A stretch of DNA of 64,000 nt, from positions 12,976,501 through 13,040,500 of the forward strand of contig JAYKKI010000032.1 in NCBI GenBank assembly GCA_039881145.1, given 5' to 3'. Position 1 is the first letter of the stretch, and every line of letters begins with the position of its first letter. Below the pieces are notes generated by a model. That model was not told where the DNA came from. It searched no databases and saw only the letters and a list, made by a program, of their open reading frames with translations. Of the stretch, positions 1 to 19,009 are shown piece after piece. This stretch comes from Druceiella hillmani. Its lineage: Eukaryota > Arthropoda > Insecta > Lepidoptera > Hepialidae. Both the position numbers and the translations under genes were made by a program.

Positions 1-231
1 ATCTCCATGAAGTAAAATTTTGTAACGTATTTTCACATTAATATTCCATGTTTCTCATTATGATGCTGAGTGTGATACCTTCCAAGTGAAAAAATGTGGC
101 CACTGAGAAAATAAAAGATATGAAAGTGTTTTTTCCTATAACAACAATCGCCGCCTAGAGAAACAATATCATAATGAATTATGCAAATCTCAACGGTTAT
201 TGCTGAAATTTTTATCATTAAACTCACGCAG

Positions 232-6780
<6,549 letters not shown>

Positions 6781-6783
<3 letters not shown>

Positions 6784-7125
6784 TGGTGTGAGAGGTTGCA
6801 GTTTGGCCAAGAAAAAGGTTACATTTTGCACAATGGACATTTCATTTAGGATCTTCTATTTGTCGAGTAACTACGTGAGAGTGCTACACTTGGAACTAGT
6901 TGTATAAGTGTATATGACTAAGTTATAATATGTGCTGTGAAAGCCTACGACTATAATTTTATTAAACACACAAAACTTACCCATAAATATATGCAACCTG
7001 GTTAGACTAGTCCAAATTTAGAAGCATTTGCGAGGACTTTAATATAAATAAGACCATTAATGTATCTGACTCCATGTATGTTTATCATATAAACTACTAT
7101 AAATAAACATACTATTGAATAAAAT
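6781..7125 (+). other. Csk: Csk terminal exon: TAA stop plus 3' UTR
   Basis: The acceptor TTTATTTCAG ends at 6780, and the first three bases of the exon are TAA in the frame left by the previous exon (phase 0). The exon therefore supplies only the stop and the 3' UTR. The 3' end is inferred from nearby AATAAA signals. Confidence 0.6.
7102..7123 (+). terminator. Two polyadenylation signals after Csk
   Basis: AATAAA occurs at 7102-7107 and at 7118-7123, about 320 bases after the inferred stop. In DNA this A+T-rich the motif is common, so the assignment rests on position only. Confidence 0.4.
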
Positions 7126-10100
7126 AATAGGTAACTAATATAAATTTAATGTGTCATGTAAGTAGTTAGATATTAATTGAATATATATTGTAATTTACAA
7201 GTTTATTAAAAGATTAAATTGTGGTAATTGTATTGAAATTAAATTAAATTGAATTTGTCATTATGAATGTGTTTAGTCTGATATAATGTTATAATTAATG
7301 TTAAATATGAAGGAAATTTATATCTTATTTTGATGTACTGGATTTAATATTTGTTTTGTATATTAATTTAGATATTCTTACGAGAACATTATTTTTATAT
7401 TTATTTATTTATGATACGAGCAGTGACGGTTCTGATAAATGCTACACGACAGCCATTTTATTTATTGGTAAACGCTTTCCAAGAGGATTCAAAACGTGGC
7501 TTCGGATATTTTGTGTATACAAGTTTACGATATTTCTTTTGATTTTCTTATTTACACTAATCCTAATTGTTTCTTGTCAGATTATTGAATAATTGGAGCT
7601 ATCCTATTTATTATTACGGTGCATGTCAAAAATATATTTTATTTAAATAAAATTGAATCTTAAATTAGTAGTTTTTTGAGAAATAAATTTAAATTGTTTT
7701 TATTATAATGTATTTTATTTAGTTCCTTTATTTTCATGTCATGAAATGAATCAATTTATTGGAAGTCTGTAAAATGTTTAAGTTGTTTGGTGCGTTCCAA
7801 GTATCAGTCTGCATTTAGTTTTTGAAAATTTATATTTTTGAATATTTTCTTTGTAATAATATTTTGAGATTCAAATTTTACATAACGACAGCGTTTAAAA
7901 ATTTCTTTAATAATGACCAAATCTCAAAGACAACTTCCTTTTTTTGATGTATTTATGAATGAAATAGTTTTTGTACTGGTAGACAACTATTCATACATAA
8001 CTCTCCGTCCCTCAAACTGTAAAGGATATTTTTGTACCGACTTAACCATAGCATAATTTTAGTTTCCTTCCGTTGTCCGATGACGGCGTGGGAATTGTGT
8101 CGATAACATTCAAACAATTAGTTTTTGTATACTTAATGGTACTCTGTGGACGGCATTCTCGCACGTTTTTTATATTATTTTAGTTGCTATGCTTACAAAC
8201 GTGCAAGATACCCAAACTTTTGATTTTAATTTGTCCTATATGGCATTTATTGCTATCAAGGAGAAACTTTTTCTTTTGAAAATGATGAGAATATATTATA
8301 CTAATGTAACTCTATATAATGAATGATGTAAACGGTAAAATTTGTCATTTTAGAATGTACATTTCGCATGCTTAGTAATGAACTGAAGTGAAAAAAATTG
8401 AATTCATTAATTGGTTAAAAAGTTATAATTACAACTTCTCGTGGTTAAATGCAATTACTTAATTGTAAATGATTATTTTATTTATTACCATTTTGCTTGA
8501 TCGTTTTGTAAGTGTAAGATTTATATTAGAGTATTTTTAAAATGTCTAGTTATTGTAACTCAAAATCTCCTAAGTAATTTTAGGCAAAATCACTATTATT
8601 AGGCATGCGAAAAGTACCATAAATAAATAGATTAAAGGGGAGTTTGTAAGGATACCTAAAAATATGAAATCCTTAACAATAAGTATGAACAATCACAATT
8701 TGTCATTATAAGCCAATGGTGATAACAGCACAACCGTAAGAGAGACAGCTTGCGTTATCAAAGAGACTGTATTTTATTAATAAATGTCTACTTTGTTTTT
8801 TTATTTATTGAATATAACTTCAGCACAGTATAATTTCAGTCGCTTTTTATAGTTAACTTTTATGTGTACTTACAAGTTATATCATTACGTAATAAATTTA
8901 TAACCAAATAAAGGTAGAACCGTTCGTGCTATGCATTTTATTTTAACTTTATTACATAGGGTAGATAATGGGAGTGAAAAAACTTTTCAATAAATTTTGT
9001 TTTTTTTTTTATTTAAATACTTTTTTATGTATGACATAAGCACAAAAAACCACATATAATTAATGTATAACTATGAAGTAACGAAGCAGTATTTATGAAT
9101 AAATGATACTACATTGTGCTATAAGTTCATATGAATATTTCTAAGCTGATATGCAATATTATTTACATGTAAATAATGATATACGTAGTTTTAAGAAGTT
9201 GTCAGTGTGAAACTAGTAAGTAAGTGTAAAAGAAAATGGTTTAGTAGGATAATGTACGGAGAATATCTAATATTTTGTGAATTTAGAATGAGATGAAGAT
9301 GTAATGGACATGTCTTATTATCCGTTCTGCAATTAAATATAAGTTTTTCTCGTTACCCAGCCGAAATTTTCGTATTATGAATTCTTTCGCAATACACGTT
9401 ACTAAATTGTAATGACCTTGCGTCTCCCACCGTTGAAATATTTTTCTATGTTGGAAAGATAATTTTTTGGTAAATGCCTATGTGAAAGGGCTGTAAACAA
9501 GTTTTTTTCGGTTTTCTATTTTTCTAAGTTTTTAAGTGATTTCTGTAGCATTCCGTAAAGGATGATGTTTATAAATTTCTTTAATTTTTTTTTTTATATT
9601 TTTGTAATATTTCCCAATAATATGTTTTAGTTCATTGCTTTCCTTTTATTTAGATTTTAGTTATTTCAGTATAATAATTGCAACTAAAAATGTTTGAATT
9701 ATAAATAAATCTTTTCAATTTATCGGTTATAAAGGAAGACTTTTGAGCAAAAAAAGTGTATGTGCAGGTGTTATCTCCACGGAAGTGAATTTTCTTAATA
9801 GAAAAATAATGTCATGCGATGTCACTTGTATAAGTTCTAATTGAGCCTGATTTCGTTTAATTCAGGTATTTGGAAAAACATCTATATGCACAATGATATT
9901 TTGTGCAACATAAAATTATTTTCAATAAAAACGACATTTATATAACACCAAATAGTCACCACAGTCGTTTGATATATAAATAAACCAAAATGTGTTTCTT
10001 TGTATACTATATTGCTTTTTCCGTCTCGACCAGGACCAGGTGTCAGTTATTCCACATTTTAATCTGATCCAAATTTGGATTGTATTTAAGATTATTATTT

Positions 10101-11912
10101 CTGAGCAAATCAATACAGTACTTTATAATTATTTTGTTGTACACAACATTGTATTAGATAAAGTAATTAATAAAAAATGTTTATTTCCTAAGTACTGTAA
10201 AATTTTTCTTTGTTAAACGCTGTTTAAAGAGTTATTTTCGACCTTAAAAATTTTAATCAATAAATTCTTTGTTTAACAATACAGGGTTTAAAGTTGAATA
10301 CGACAAAGTTGCGAGAAGGTAATTTCCTCGATGTCCTGAAGAGATCAGTAGAAACTGTTTTTTGAAATTTAACACTTAAAACATTAACGCTTTTCTGTAA
10401 AACCAAAAATATTTCAATATTTAGAATGAAAGGTATGTTTTTGTCTATTTCATAAACGAATAGACGATTATGTAATTAACTCGTAGCGGATAAATGTTCT
10501 TTTAAAAATTTTTCAACAGTCAATTTTTTCTTTATGCATAATTTACAAAAATAATTTTTGCTACACTGTTCAGGACATCGAAGAGAATTAATTCACTGTG
10601 ACACAGTCGTATTGAACACCGTGTATATTGAGAAAATGAACAGTAACTGTTCCATTATCTAATAGAATAAATGTCAGTAGAAATGTCAGGACGTGTTAAT
10701 AAAATGTATTTACGCATTCGATTTGTAGGTTGTGTCTTAAGGAAGTAAAGTGTGAATAGTGTTTTGTCTATTGGTTCTCTTTAGTTAGGTAGGGTTTTAA
10801 AAATATATATATATATATTGAACAGTTACTATTGTAATGTTTTGATTGGAGTTTCAATCTAAATTGTAATTCTGATATGTAATATTCAAAATATTTCTGT
10901 GTTTACAGAATTAGTGTCTATAAGAAAGAATTTAGTAAAACGAGATGAGTTTCGCAAAATCATTTAAAGTGTCAAATATATCTAAGAAAATTGAGAATTT
11001 GTTGCTTTGAATCCTTTTTAAAGAAATATGCATATAATATCACGAAAATAGGATGTAAATTTAAATTATTTTGTAAAGGACACTGGTTTTATGGCAAGAA
11101 TTAGATATCCTTTAAAAATTTAAAAGTTATCTTATACTTTACTACTGACATGAAATTAAAACAAGTTAGGAGTTAACTAAGCTATGGAATGACTCCAAAC
11201 TTACTAGTGTTTGATATAATTAGGCACTAATTACTATGGCTGAACTAGCTTTGATATGATACTTTTCTCAGATAAAGTATAATAGTGACAAGTCTTAAAT
11301 TTGCTATTTTATAAAAATGAACTTTATGCAAAAGCCTTGGACATTATGAGTATTTTTGGAATTCTTTAACTTTCACTATTAAAGTGTAATTTTTCCACTA
11401 TAGGTATTAATATGTCGCTAGGTTTCAACCATGCATTCCTATGTGGAAATTTATACTCTAACATATAATCAAATGATCTGCAGTAATGTCACTATTGTTA
11501 AGGCATTTGACTCTAGAAAGTTCTCAATTTTCAGACATTACATAATTTGCTGTGCTGGAGGAACATAGAGGCAACTGCTATAATTGCAGAAAAAATTTAA
11601 GGTGAAAAAGATTAATATAAAAAAAAGGAATGAAGTTTGTTAAGGATACCCATTACTATTACTCCTGGTGTTCCATTATACTCTAATAAATGTTAATGGA
11701 AATTTTGATTTTAGCAGTTGCATAAGTCTTCTGGAACTATGATTTATTTTAGACTCTGCTGCTGGGATTAAATATTTTTTATGTCCTGTTTCTGCAGAAG
11801 TCTTTCCTTTATTATAATAAATCGTTCAATGTAATTATTGTAAATAAAAAATTGATATTTCTGTCCGTTGGAGCTATGGTCTATATTGGTGTTTATTTTA
11901 AAAGTATGCACT
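7126..11912. other. Intergenic A+T-rich DNA
   Basis: This lies between the Csk 3' end and a duplicated block. No open frame has coding character. There is a short (TA) run at 10803-10818. I see nothing else I can support. Confidence 0.6.
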
Positions 11913-12299
11913 TCAATTTAAATATATAATCTCCTGATTGTTGTCACTTTCGAGTTGCTTTGAAGCCAATATGCAGTAAATTACAATTTTTTATATTCAA
12001 CAATTCCGAACTGAATCTAAAAGATTGATGAAAAATTGAAGTCTCCAGAAGACACTTAGGTATTAATTTAACATACCTCCCCTCAACTGGTTATATATTG
12101 CAATTAAATATAAAATCACATGATTGTTGTCACTTTCGAGTTGCTTTGAAGCCAATATGCAGTAAATTACAATTTTTTATATTCAACAATTCTGAACTGA
12201 ACATAAAAAGATTGATGAAAATTGAAGTCTCCAGAAGACACTTAGCTATTTACTTAACATGATACCTGCCCTCAACTGGTTATATTGCAATTAAATACG
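11913..12299. repeat. Tandem duplication, period 186 bp
   Basis: A block containing GATTGTTGTCACTTTCGAG starts its shared core at 11936 and again at 12122. The two copies (about 11919-12104 and 12105-12293) are nearly identical, and both end near GCAATTAAATA. No coding frame is shared. Confidence 0.85.
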
Positions 12300-12400
12300 G
12301 CAAGGGTTATGATTTTTTTCTTATTAAGACCTCTAGCTTTACAGATACTTATTAATTGAAGTAAAATATAAGAGCAGATAAGTGTCATTTCTAAGACAAA

Positions 12401-12436
12401 ATGGCCTCCTTACTTGACAGTTGTCATGCTGGCGAT
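12401..12436 (+). CDS. Candidate 12-codon first coding exon
   Basis: ATGGCC in a strong start context (ACAAAATGG) opens 12 codons, MASLLDSCHAGD, directly followed by a consensus donor GTAAGT at 12437. I found no downstream plus-strand exon that continues it. It could be the start of a gene whose other exons are small or lie far away, or it could be chance. Confidence 0.2.
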
Positions 12437-12935
12437 GTAAGTAGAGAAAAATTTACATATTTGTGTGATAAATAATTTGTAAGTGTATAAACAGACTTAT
12501 TCTCATTTTGTGGTGCAATTTTAATTAATTTTTAATACAACTACTTTCCCCACTTTTCTTATATTCTCATATTTAACCTTATAAATTACTGGCTTTTTAC
12601 CTTTTATTTTTAAGTAGGTTTTTATTGTTCGTTAGTAACATTTTCGAAGTCAGTAAATTTATTGAAAGCCTCAATTCGATAAGAAAAATATCAATTTTAT
12701 CAAGATGCGTTATTGTTATTACAATGTCTTGAATCTATTTTAGTCAAAAAGATTTTATTTGTTAATGAGTTTTGTATATTATTATTTTACTTTAATTTTG
12801 AATCTGGTGGAAATATTGGCGTACTGGTGTTATTAAGGAATGATAAGATGTAGAATACATATAAAGATATATGCTAACATTTTTATGTTTCTTTATTTTT
12901 GTTTTTAATAAAAAATCTTGTTATCATACTTGTGT

Positions 12936-12941
12936 TTTATT
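12936..12941 (-). terminator. Polyadenylation signal after the unrecognised gene
   Basis: AATAAA on the minus strand lies about 70 bases after the stop at 13009. Another lies at 12897-12892. Both are plausible by position only. Confidence 0.4.
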
Positions 12942-13008
12942 TGGTGCAAGTTGTCCCATTTTTTTAATATATGACAATAGTTTTTTTGACTAGAAATAAA
13001 GAAAATTG

Positions 13009-13593
13009 TTAAAACCTTTTTCTTACAAAGCTGTAATATTCTGATCGGCCTGCTCGTTTAGTCCCTTCTTTTTTGTTATAGTCACCTTCTGTCATATCTT
13101 CATCAGAGCTACAGCTGCAATCGGAAGCCTTAGTAAACATGACGCATTTATTTTGTGGAGGTTTCTTCTTTTTATTTACCGTTTTAGCTTTAGACTTTTG
13201 GGTCTTTGATAAAGTCTTTGTATTCTTCTCACCGCAATACTCGTCACAACTACAGTCATCATCAGATTCACTATCCTCACTACTGTGTATCTCACTTTCA
13301 GAAGATGTAGACATTTCAGCAGAGTAAACACTCAAAGGGTGAGATTCTGATTTCAGTTTCTGCGGAGCTTCAGCACAAGCGCATGATGATGAAGCACGTT
13401 TTTTAGCTTTGTTTTTTAAGTTCTTTGGTGCTGGTATGTTTATGTCGATTATTTTGTTGTTTGCAGTCAGGGAACCAATTTTCCTTGGCTGAGTAGCTTG
13501 GACGGCTGATTCGACTCGTCGGATTCGTATAGTGGTAGGTCTGGGTACAAAGTAATGTAGATCTGTTGTTGAAGTACAGGAATCTCTGTGAAA
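13009..13593 (-). CDS. Unrecognised gene, exon 4 and stop
   Basis: The acceptor CATCAG at 13599-13594 keeps the frame, giving FHRDSCTSTTDLHYFVPRP and onward to a TAA at 13011-13009, 194 codons. Charged low-complexity clusters dominate the second half. The frame is also open upstream to an ATG at 13602, so a separate single-exon start is possible but less likely than splicing from exon 3. Confidence 0.7.
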   Translation of the reverse strand, partial: FHRDSCTSTTDLHYFVPRPTTIRIRRVESAVQATQPRKIGSLTANNKIIDINIPAPKNLKNKAKKRASSSCACAEAPQKLKSESHPLSVYSAEMSTSSESEIHSSEDSESDDDCSCDEYCGEKNTKTLSKTQKSKAKTVNKKKKPPQNKCVMFTKASDCSCSSDEDMTEGDYNKKEGTKRAGRSEYYSFVRKRF

Positions 13594-16500
13594 CTGATGC
13601 ATGTATCCATTTTAATTACGGTTAGCCATGTTTTAAATTTATTTACATGTAGCCATGCTTTAAATTTATTTAATGTTCGTTATATGTCTGTAGTGACATT
13701 CTGACAAGAATATAACGGATATTTGACTACTCATAAATTTTGGCTTTTATAAAATTTGAAACTTTTTAAAATTTGTAATTATATAAAATATATCAAACAT
13801 GTATAAGCCTTTTATAATTACTGTCTACCTAGATTGATTTCGGAGTATGCGAAGAATAAATCCAGATAAGAGATAAAAAAATAATTTGAAAAACACTGAT
13901 AATGGAAATTAAATAATAGACTAATTACATCCCTTGGCTATCTATAAAATAAATGCCTCTATAAGCATAAAGAAAATTGATTTGCATCTTAAAAACATAC
14001 TTAAAAGAAGCAAAACATCTGTTTACAAAGGACTTTGAGTTAAAGATAAGAAGGCCGTTGCATGTAAAATATTTAGTTCTGTTGATTCTGTTTTAGGAGA
14101 AGATTGTATAGTTATGATTAATCATATTTAATTCCTCTTAAATTCCAAGCTAACAGTTAAAATTATGACTAAATGTAACTTTCAATATGTAATCTTTCAA
14201 TTAGACAATTTTACTTTTTAAATTTTACAAAAATCTTATTACCTTTAATTGATATGGTGGAAAAAAAATATTCTGTTGCGTGTATGTTGGTACTTGAGGT
14301 GGCTGCAAATTCAAGTAATTCACCCTGTAAATAAATATAGAGGAATATTAGGAGGATAACCATAATATAAATTTTAATGATTATACCTTTTTTGAGTATG
14401 TTCCCAATTAAATAAAATTCAGGTAAATCATGACGGAGTAATTAAATTAGGGATTCTACCTAGAGCTCAAAAACTGCTATTGTTAAAGAGACATGTATGC
14501 AAATTTTTGAAAAATTATTAAATTTTACAACATGATGATCAAATGACATCTCACTCAATCATATAGCCTTAAATTGAAGCTAGTTTTGTCCTTTTTAATT
14601 GAAATAGACTATCATCAGTATCCATGAGTGTTTTAATATGATGCTCCAGTCTTTGTTTGTGGACCTGTCTATCTGCTATTTGACAGTGAGCTTTTCTTGC
14701 GAATCACAGGGCACCACTCAAGGTCTCATCACAGGGCACCACTTCAGGTTTTATTTCGGAAGCATTGCAACTAGTTGCAAGTATTTCAATATTGGAGTGG
14801 CTTGCTGATCCCTAGATTTCTATGTCAATACTGGTTTTGTTAATGCTGGTTTTATTAATAGGTTTATAATACAGAAATTTATTTTTCAAACCGAATGAGG
14901 ACTGTCTGTCTATTAACGAGTAGATACCTCTTAATTTTTTAATTGCCTGTTTTCTTTTGGTCTTAATATGGCCTCACCAGGTGAGTTTCTTGTGTAGGTG
15001 CATTCCTACATATTTGACTGTTGTGTGCTAAGGTAGTACAGTTTAATCAAGTTTCACCAGTGGGCAGTTGTCTCTTTTTAAAAATATGAATGTCACATGG
15101 GTAGATTTTGCAGCACTTGCTTTTTTATTTGTATAGATGTGTGGTCGTGAAGTATTTTAGATGCTGTGTTAGGATCTCCGTGGTATGAGTGTACTATCAT
15201 GTCATTAGCATAAGTCGTAATCACCTCTTCGGAATAGGTAGACTGTGTACAATATTGGGTCCAACACTGATTCATGAGGAACGACAGCTTCAATATGGCA
15301 GACGGATGACAAAGAATCTCCGGTCTTGACTTGAAATATTGAATACGGTCCTGCAGGTAGGATCTTAGAATCATGTAATCAATGTTTGGTAAGCACAATA
15401 TTCCTTTCTTTTCAATGTTTGGTAGATGGTGTGAGCCATATAATGAATCTGCTCTATTGTGCCATGGTGTGCATGGACTCCAAATTGATAGTATAGTACT
15501 ACCTTTTGCTCTTCAGGTATGAGGAGGAGGCATTGCAAGATTAGTTTCTCAAATAATTTAGATAATACAGGGAGAAAACTTTTTGGTTTAAATGAGGCCA
15601 CTTCTGTAGTAGTCGTTTTAAGCTTAGCAACCATATTTATAAAAAACATTTTCCATAACAGTGGAAAATACTGCAATATGTTGTTAGTCAGAGTATAGAT
15701 TTTCTGACTTCTGCTGGTGTCATCAATTGCAATTGCAGCGACACTCTGAAACTAACAATTGTCTCAGTGGATTTGACCGTTTCAGAGTTTTAAGTAATTT
15801 TCTAGAGTGAGTTATCTTCAGCTTTGTGTGGAGTTTTAGCTTGCTCTCATTTTCTTTTTGTATCCACTTCAAATCCTTCTGCGCGTTATTGAATGCCTTT
15901 TTTTATTATCGATTTCTACTTGTATGCCCCTGACATCTTAGCTTCCTCTTCTAAGCTATGATCTTTTGAATTTCCAAGGTAGTATCTTGAATCATCTGTT
16001 TGTAATCACAGTATGGAGTTGATAGCCATACTGTTTTTTGGATTAGGTTAGTGGCATAGCAAGGGGTGTTCTCTGCGTCTTCTTCTGTTTTGAGAGGCAT
16101 TGACAAGTTCTTCAATGTAGTCTCAAAATGACTCCCAATAAATTTTGCAGTTGTACAGAGTTGTTTCTAGATGCATTTGCTTTTCCAAGGGGCAAACAAT
16201 TGTCCTCACTGCACACTAATGTGTTTACTTTTTACGTGCTGGCATTTTCTTAAAATTTTTTTTATGTGCTAAAATTCTATTAAATTCTATTTCTTAACAA
16301 AACTGAAAAATCTTTTTTATTTAATATAAGAGGGATGCAACAAAAGAAAAAATATTTTGAATGATATATTTATACCAATTGCATGTCTTGCAGGCGGTCT
16401 ATGATATAGGGTCACTCACAAATTATGCATTATCACGATTGTAGAGAAGAACTCCATGTTTGGATGTTTTATTTCTGAATGTTGTCTGCAATGCAAAATT

Positions 16501-18302
16501 TTGTGGACCATACCACATTAAAATTTATTTTCTGTAATGTGCTCCTGCCTCAGTTTTGTTTGTATAGAAATTATTTACATTTTCATGGGAGCCCAGAAAA
16601 TTAAATAAAAGTAGTTTTCTTGGACAAAGTAAAAATAAAAAGATTGTTTCAAATTTTATAATACTATACACAGGAAATAAACACTTACGGTTGACTAATA
16701 CTGCTGATTAACCAGGCACCATTATTATTGGGAGGGGAAGTCTGATTGCAGCACTTAAACGGATTGAACTGTGTATAACAGGTTTTAGGCAAGAAGTAAA
16801 ACTGAACTGATCCATCTGGATAATGAACGGGAACAATTTCACCCTCACCACAAATTGAAGGGGTATCAGGTTGGTATGGTTTTGGAGGTATTGGCATAAA
16901 GTTTTGTTGGCCTTCTGAAATAAATGTATATAGGCCATAAGTTAAGAATAGATTTTAAGTCTAATATTAACAAATTAAAAACTTGTTAAGTACATGTATA
17001 ACTCTCACTGCTCGGGTTCCATACACACTTAAGAGCATATAAACATTTAAGCATGGAGTTATATATTCATTAAACTATTTTCAAATATTAATATTATTTG
17101 TCATCAGATAAATGTATGAATGTATTGCTTAGTATACCTTTCGCAGACATAATAAATGACCTTTTTAAAATACAAAATAATTTTTTCAGTTGATTTGTCA
17201 TTTATATGGAGTTTCTATGAATTTTTTAAAGATTCAATTACTTGTTATAAATTGGTTGACTATAACTCGTAAACTAGTAGAGCTTAGTTAACTGTGACAA
17301 TTAACTTTTTAATTTCGTTATATATCACTATTGTGAATACTTTTCAAATATTTTTGTTAAAAGGTGGGGACAAGTAACTTACAAAAATGATAATTTGAAA
17401 ATTCAAAATTTCGTAAACGGATCTCTATATCGAAAAAGTATTTATGACATGCCTCCAATATTTTTCAAAGCCATTTTAAGGATATGCTACACAACGGGGC
17501 TATGCGAATAAAAAAATATCAATCCTACATTAAATGCCCCTTAAAACCCTCTATGGGTCACCTTAAAAAATTTTTATATTTTATTTCATAACTTGTAAGC
17601 ATTATAAATATGTATAACAATGTTTAACATGGTTATACATATTTACAATTATTTAATTAGCTTTATAACTTACCATTTTGCAGATGAACATGATGAAACT
17701 ATAAGGTTTACTAGTTTGCTTAGGGAACCCTAAAAAAGGGACGGAAATAAGGTTTCTCCTTTTACTATATAAAAATAATTGCTTGTATTTTATTTTGTTT
17801 TTTGAGAAGTTATGGCAATGTATTAAAGATTGTGTAACTACATAGCAAATAAATTGTTTTGATTTGCTCATATAAAACTATAATTATAATTTTAATTACA
17901 CAAACTAGAGGGAGGAATTTACTTTTTAGTATAGATTGGTATATTTAAATAAATCAAATGTAACCTTAATAATTTTTAAGAGAGTTTTTAAATTTTACAT
18001 CTGCTTAACACTAAATATTCTAATTTTCTAAGATATAAAACATTGGATAACAAAATTAGATAACATGACTTGTATTCACCCAATTCTTCTTTATGATATA
18101 ACCAAATTTTTTTTGTTCAATTTAAGTATGCAGTGTATGTACGTTACCCGAACACACTCCACGTCTTACGGGTGTGAATAGAGAAAATAAAAGAAACTTA
18201 ATGAAAATATGTCTACATAGCATGTAAAGGACTTTACTGTAATCATTTAAACAACTAACCTCTAAAAATAGGATTTCCAAACATCATTTTATTGCTTATC
18301 AT
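13009..18302 (-). CDS. Unrecognised four-exon gene, Pro-rich N-half and Ser/Asp/Lys/Cys-rich tail
   Basis: I assembled this gene from exons 18302-18260, 16914-16689, 14324-14243 and 13593-13009. All junctions are GT-AG and the phases agree (1, 2, 0), giving 311 codons and a TAA. The start ATG has an in-frame TAA just upstream. The first 125 residues are rich in Pro, Tyr, Asn and Gln, with PIPPKPYQP, a motif VHYPDGSVQFYFLP and NLQPPQVPTYTQQN. The last third has an NKAKKR basic patch, acidic SSEDSESDDDCSCDE, a KKKKPP patch that resembles a nuclear signal, and a second SDCSCSSDEDM cluster. There is no signal peptide, membrane segment or domain I know. Exon composition and phase agreement say it is real; function is unknown. 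The last acceptor has a poor pyrimidine tract and is the weakest junction. A Jockey-like remnant fills much of intron 2. Confidence 0.7.
13621..13674. repeat. Short tandem duplication near the exon 4 acceptor
   Basis: GTTAGCCATGTTTTAAATTT and GTAGCCATGCTTTAAATTT follow each other with a period of about 29 bases, just upstream (minus sense) of exon 4. The duplication sits where a branch site and pyrimidine tract would be expected, which may be why the acceptor looks weak. Confidence 0.6.
14243..14324 (-). CDS. Unrecognised gene, exon 3
   Basis: The acceptor is TATTTACAG and the donor GTAATA at 14242. It completes the split Pro codon, then encodes 27 residues rich in Pro, Gln, Tyr and Asn (VNYLNLQPPQVPTYTQQN, then IFFPPYQLK). 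The phase fits both neighbours. Confidence 0.7.
14590..16220 (-). mobile_element. Degraded Jockey-like non-LTR retrotransposon, reverse-transcriptase part
   Basis: Reading minus-strand frames in order gives reverse-transcriptase pieces broken by stops and frameshifts: KSFLPVLSKLFEKLILQ, a region around HGTIEQIHYMAHTIYQTL, LRSYLQDRIQYF, then TTYANDM at the catalytic box (15212-15201, where active elements have YADD). Further on come a stretch like KYVGMHLHKKLTW and KTKRKQAIKKLRGIYSLI. This order and these motifs are those of the Jockey clade. Upstream fragments to about 16220 fit the end of the region before the RT. The element cannot code for an enzyme. It lies inside intron 2 of the unrecognised gene, in the same orientation. 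The endonuclease part and both ends are not visible. Confidence 0.85.
16689..16914 (-). CDS. Unrecognised gene, exon 2
   Basis: The acceptor is ATTTATTTCAG and the donor GTAAGT at 16688. The 226 bases encode EGQQNFMPIPPKPYQP, then ICGEGEIVPVHYPDGSVQFY, and end ISSISQ plus a split Pro codon. It is well away from random A+T-rich composition. Confidence 0.75.
16915..18259 (-). other. Intron 1 of the unrecognised gene
   Basis: A+T-rich sequence with no exon or repeat that I can support. Confidence 0.5.
18260..18302 (-). CDS. Unrecognised gene, exon 1 (start)
   Basis: The 43 bases begin with ATG in context CCTACCATGA (18302-18300), preceded in frame by TAA. They encode MISNKMMFGNPIFR and end with one base of a split Glu codon. 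The donor is GTTAGT at 18259. Confidence 0.6.
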
Positions 18303-18869
18303 GGTAGGCTTAAGTTAAATGTAGTCCTTCAGATAAGTATATTGGATATGGTTTGTATTCATTTTGTTATTTTGTTTTATGGGCTTGTTCTGTTAGAAAT
18401 TATTTTGGAATTCATTGTGTTGTCATGTCATTTTTGTTAATTTCTTGCAGTGACATTTTCAATGATTCTTTTTTTCTTCTAATGCTTCTCTTTTTAACTT
18501 TTTTCTCATTTTACAACTAAAACCAAAATTGGCCAAGTCATTTTTAAAATATGTAAGGATATATAAGAAATGAGAAATTAAGAAAAGTTTAATATCTTTG
18601 TGGGAATGGGTTTATTTCGTGTGAAAATTGTTTAAATTTCTGATTTTAATAAAAGTTTTATGATTAATGTAAAAAAGTTGACTGAAAAATTTTGATCAGT
18701 GCTATATAGGTACAATCAACACAAGGCGGCTTACTGTAAACTTCATCAATAATAATTACTTTGGGTGCCAAGCTGCGGTAGCTTAGAAGGGAGGGCTATG
18801 AAGTTAGCTGGAAGTAGGAAAGATAATCGTCTCTTTCCCTCTCTAACATTAAATTAGATAAAAATTAAT

Positions 18870-19009
18870 GTTCATTTTGTAGAAATTCATTATTCACAAT
18901 TAAATGAAACTACGTGATGTAATATTATTTTTTCTTATTATTTCTTTAAGTTTAAAGAAAGTAGAAATAATACTACATCACATAGTTTCATTTAATTGTG
19001 TATAATATA
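18870..19009 (+). mobile_element. Fold-back element, copy 2 (short, end-truncated)
   Basis: The arms ATTAAATGAAACTACGTGAT and ATCACATAGTTTCATTTAAT are inverted around 18950. The outer tail is shortened relative to other copies, starting GTTCATTTTGTAGAAATTC. Direct repeats AGATAAAAATTAAT (18856-18869) and AGATACAAATTAAT (19010-19023) flank it, 13 of 14 bases identical. It lies between the unrecognised gene and DET1. Confidence 0.75.

Noticed and set aside
13139..13327. Plus-strand open frame of 62 codons
   Set aside because: It is the antisense shadow of exon 4 of the unrecognised gene.
15093..15676. Functional reverse transcriptase
   Set aside because: The catalytic YADD is changed and the frame is broken several times; only a remnant is left.
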